Assembly (NCBI RefSeq): GCF_001509485.1
Contig: NZ_LLZI01000099.1
Coordinates: forward strand, 1 to 5,701
Reading direction: 5' to 3'
Length of the DNA: 5,701 nt
DNA from: Streptomyces sp. NRRL F-4489
Lineage (GTDB): Bacteria > Actinomycetota > Actinomycetes > Streptomycetales > Streptomycetaceae
Shown: piece by piece, positions 4,275-5,701 of the stretch
Layout: each line of letters begins with the position of its first letter
How positions within the stretch are numbered: position 1 is the stretch's first letter
Notes under the pieces: model-generated
Seen by the model: the letters and a program-made list of their open reading frames with translations, nothing else
Databases searched by the model: none
Told to the model about the DNA's origin: nothing
Position numbers and translations under genes: made by a program

Positions 4275-5701
4275 TCAGTGGCCGAACGCCTTCGCCGCGT
4301 CCCGCTCCAGCCGCTCCTGGGTCCCCGCGACATCCCGCGGATCCTTCAGGAAGTCCTGGAGGTCCTTCCACTCGCCCTGGCCCGGCTTCCCGCCGAACGA
4401 CGCCGGAGCCTGGTCGGACATATCGAACCGGAAGCCGTCCCCGGCCGCGATCAGCGCCTTGGCGATCTTCCGCGTCACGTCATCCGCGTACGCCGCCGGA
4501 TCCAGCGCCTTGTTCGGCGAGAGGAAACCGCCCGCGCCCGCCCAGATCCGCGCCGCGTCCGTCGACGCCAGGAACGTCAGCAGCGCCTGCGCCGCCTTCT
4601 GGTGCTTGCCGTCCTTCAGCGCCACCGCCACGTCCCCGCCGGTCACCACCGGCGGCTTCGCGCCCACCGCCGGGAACGGGAACACCTTCGCGTCCGCCCC
4701 CACCTTCGCCTTGGTCTGCGCGATGTTCGCGGCGGCGAAATCGGCCGACGACACCATCGCCGCCTTCGGCGCGTCCCCGCCGCTGAACGTCTGCGTCACC
4801 GACGTCGGGAAGTCCGTCTGCAGCGCGCCCGCGTTACCGCCCGCCAGCAGCTCCTTGTGCCCGAACAGCTCCCCCAGCGTCGTCAGCGCCTGCTTGACCG
4901 ACGGGTCCGTCCACGTCAGCTCGTGCTTCGCCAGCCGGTCGTACTTCTCCGGCCCGGCCTGCGACAGGTAGACGTTCTCGAACCAGTCGGTCAGCGTCCA
5001 GCCGTCCGCCCCGCCCACCGACACCGGCTCCACACCCGACTCGGAGACCGTCCGCGCCGCCTTCAGGAACTCCGGCCAGGTCTTCGGCTCGGACACCCCG
5101 GCGTTCTCGAAAACCTTCGTGTTGTACCAGACCAGCGACTTGTTGCTGGCCTTGAAATACACCCCGTACCCGGTGCCGCCGTGAGCCCCCAGCTCCCGCC
5201 ACCCCTTGCTGTAGTTCTTTTCCAACTGCCCCTTCGCGTCCGCCCCGAGCGGCGCCAGCCACCCCTTCTCCGCGAACTCGTTCAACACCCCGACCTGCTG
5301 CAGCAGCGCCACATCCGGCGGCCCGCCCCCGGCGATCTTCGACCCGATGAACCCGGCCATATCGTCCCCGCTCGGCACGAAGTCCACCTTCGCGCCCGTG
5401 CGCTTCTCGAACTCCCCCAAGACCTTCCCGAAGTTCTCCCGCTCCGCCCCCGTCCACACCGCCGTCACCTGCACCCGCTCCCCCGCCAACTTCGGCAACG
5501 AGACAGTGACCGGCGCCTGCTTGCCCTTCTCCTTCCCCTCCCCGGCCCCCCCGCCCCCGCCACCACCCCCGCAACCGGTCACCCCCACCGGCGCCAGCCA
5601 ACCCTCCTCCACGAACTCCTCCACCCCCCCGACCTGCTGCAGGAGCACCCCAACCATCGGCCCGCCCCCGGCGATCTTCCACCCGATGAACCCGGCCATA
5701 T
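4275..5701 (-). CDS. Extracellular solute-binding lipoprotein of a sugar ABC importer (SBP family 1), 5' end not intact in the window
   Basis: The frame runs from the right edge to TGA at 4275-4277. Numbered from the ATG at 5699, V40-T-G-C43 (5571-5582) is a lipobox. Cys43 would be lipidated and anchors a mature protein of 432 residues, after a Gly run and a charged spacer (44-62). The body is a family 1 solute-binding protein: VTAVWTGAERENF near 78-90, GGGPPDVALL (124-133) and the hallmark KSLVWYNTKVFENAG (187-201) followed by TWPEFL (207-212). It would bind the sugar and feed the two downstream permeases. What precedes the lipobox is wrong: instead of a basic start and hydrophobic signal peptide, residues 1-38 imperfectly copy residues 114-151. 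The ATG at 5699 is therefore not a credible start. Either the true 5' end is lost to an assembly error or the gene was altered by recombination. The ligand cannot be inferred. Confidence 0.9.
   Translation of the reverse strand, partial: MAGFIGWKIAGGGPMVGVLLQQVGGVEEFVEEGWLAPVGVTGCGGGGGGGGAGEGKEKGKQAPVTVSLPKLAGERVQVTAVWTGAERENFGKVLGEFEKRTGAKVDFVPSGDDMAGFIGSKIAGGGPPDVALLQQVGVLNEFAEKGWLAPLGADAKGQLEKNYSKGWRELGAHGGTGYGVYFKASNKSLVWYNTKVFENAGVSEPKTWPEFLKAARTVSESGVEPVSVGGADGWTLTDWFENVYLSQAGPEKYDRLAKHELTWTDPSVKQALTTLGELFGHKELLAGGNAGALQTDFPTSVTQTFSGGDAPKAAMVSSADFAAANIAQTKAKVGADAKVFPFPAVGAKPPVVTGGDVAVALKDGKHQKAAQALLTFLASTDAARIWAGAGGFLSPNKALDPAAYADDVTRKIAKALIAAGDGFRFDMSDQAPASFGGKPGQGEWKDLQDFLKDPRDVAGTQERLERDAAKAFGH
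5251..5362. repeat. Internal copy of a 112-bp imperfect direct repeat within the binding-protein gene
   Basis: Encodes residues 114-150 of the binding protein, where the family is expected to have this sequence, so it is taken as the native copy. It aligns without gaps to 5590-5701 at an offset of 339 bp (113 codons): 98 of 112 bases are identical. Weaker similarity continues about 10 bp further left. Confidence 0.85.
5590..5701. repeat. Edge copy of the 112-bp direct repeat, replacing the signal-peptide region
   Basis: The copy starts just beyond the lipobox codons and runs to the last base of the window. It differs from the internal copy by 14 substitutions and no indels. On the coding strand these fall at codon positions 1, 2 and 3 in the ratio 4:7:3, changing ten amino acids (for example Ser to Trp, and Pro to Met). 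A conserved paralogue in a high-GC genome would vary mainly at position 3, so this copy does not look constrained. Confidence 0.85.

Noticed and set aside
5541..5573. Run of Gly codons after the lipobox as a tandem repeat or frameshift site
   Set aside because: Gly-rich spacers straight after the lipidated Cys are common in actinobacterial lipoproteins, and the frame reads cleanly through it.
4834..5682. Gly-rich minus-strand open frame overlapping the binding-protein gene
   Set aside because: It is a shifted-frame shadow of the solute-binding protein, Gly/Arg-rich and without motifs.
5697..5699. ATG at 5699 as the start of the binding protein
   Set aside because: It is the counterpart of an internal methionine (residue 114) in the repeat copy. 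No signal peptide follows, and the frame is still open at the window edge.

Overview
The window is about 75% G+C. Its coding frames have strongly G/C-biased third positions, Ala/Pro/Arg-rich proteins and a GTG start. It also holds a three-gene sugar ABC importer with no ATPase gene. This is typical of a high-GC actinomycete, most likely Streptomyces or a close relative; the organism is inferred from composition and gene style, not from a marker gene.

Layout, left to right. (1) Positions 1-644, plus strand: the 3' part of a class I SAM-dependent methyltransferase, entered through an Ala/Pro-rich linker, with its start off the left edge. (2) Positions 678-1685, minus strand: a complete second class I methyltransferase of the Methyltransf_24 type with an Ala/Pro/Glu-rich C-terminal tail. 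The two genes converge with 33 bp between stop codons, and a GC-rich hairpin there could be a shared terminator. (3) Positions 1686-1929: a 244-bp gap with no gene. It holds inverted repeats that could end the ABC operon, and the ribosome binding site of gene 2 in a small hairpin. (4) Positions 1930-5701, minus strand: a carbohydrate ABC importer transcribed right to left in the order solute-binding lipoprotein (4275-5701, 5' end not intact in the window), permease 1 (2841-4181), permease 2 (1930-2844). The permeases overlap by ATGA and are probably translationally coupled. A hairpin lies between the lipoprotein and permease 1 genes.

How they work together: the lipoprotein would capture a sugar or oligosaccharide outside the membrane and deliver it to the permease heterodimer. 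No ATPase is encoded here; in actinomycetes such importers commonly share an MsiK-type ATPase encoded elsewhere. The substrate cannot be read from the sequence. The methyltransferases are not clearly linked to the importer.

Two points deserve attention. Permease 1 is about 150 residues longer than usual because a soluble module, whose second half resembles a CNA-B/SdrD-B-type beta-sandwich, is inserted in the extracellular loop between TM3 and TM4. At the right edge, the region that should encode the lipoprotein signal peptide is replaced by an in-frame, 87.5% identical copy of an internal part of the same gene. Most differences fall at codon positions 1 and 2, which fits an assembly or read artefact at a contig end, or a non-functional recombination product, better than a conserved paralogue. 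I found no tRNA, rRNA, CRISPR array, transposase or clear promoter.
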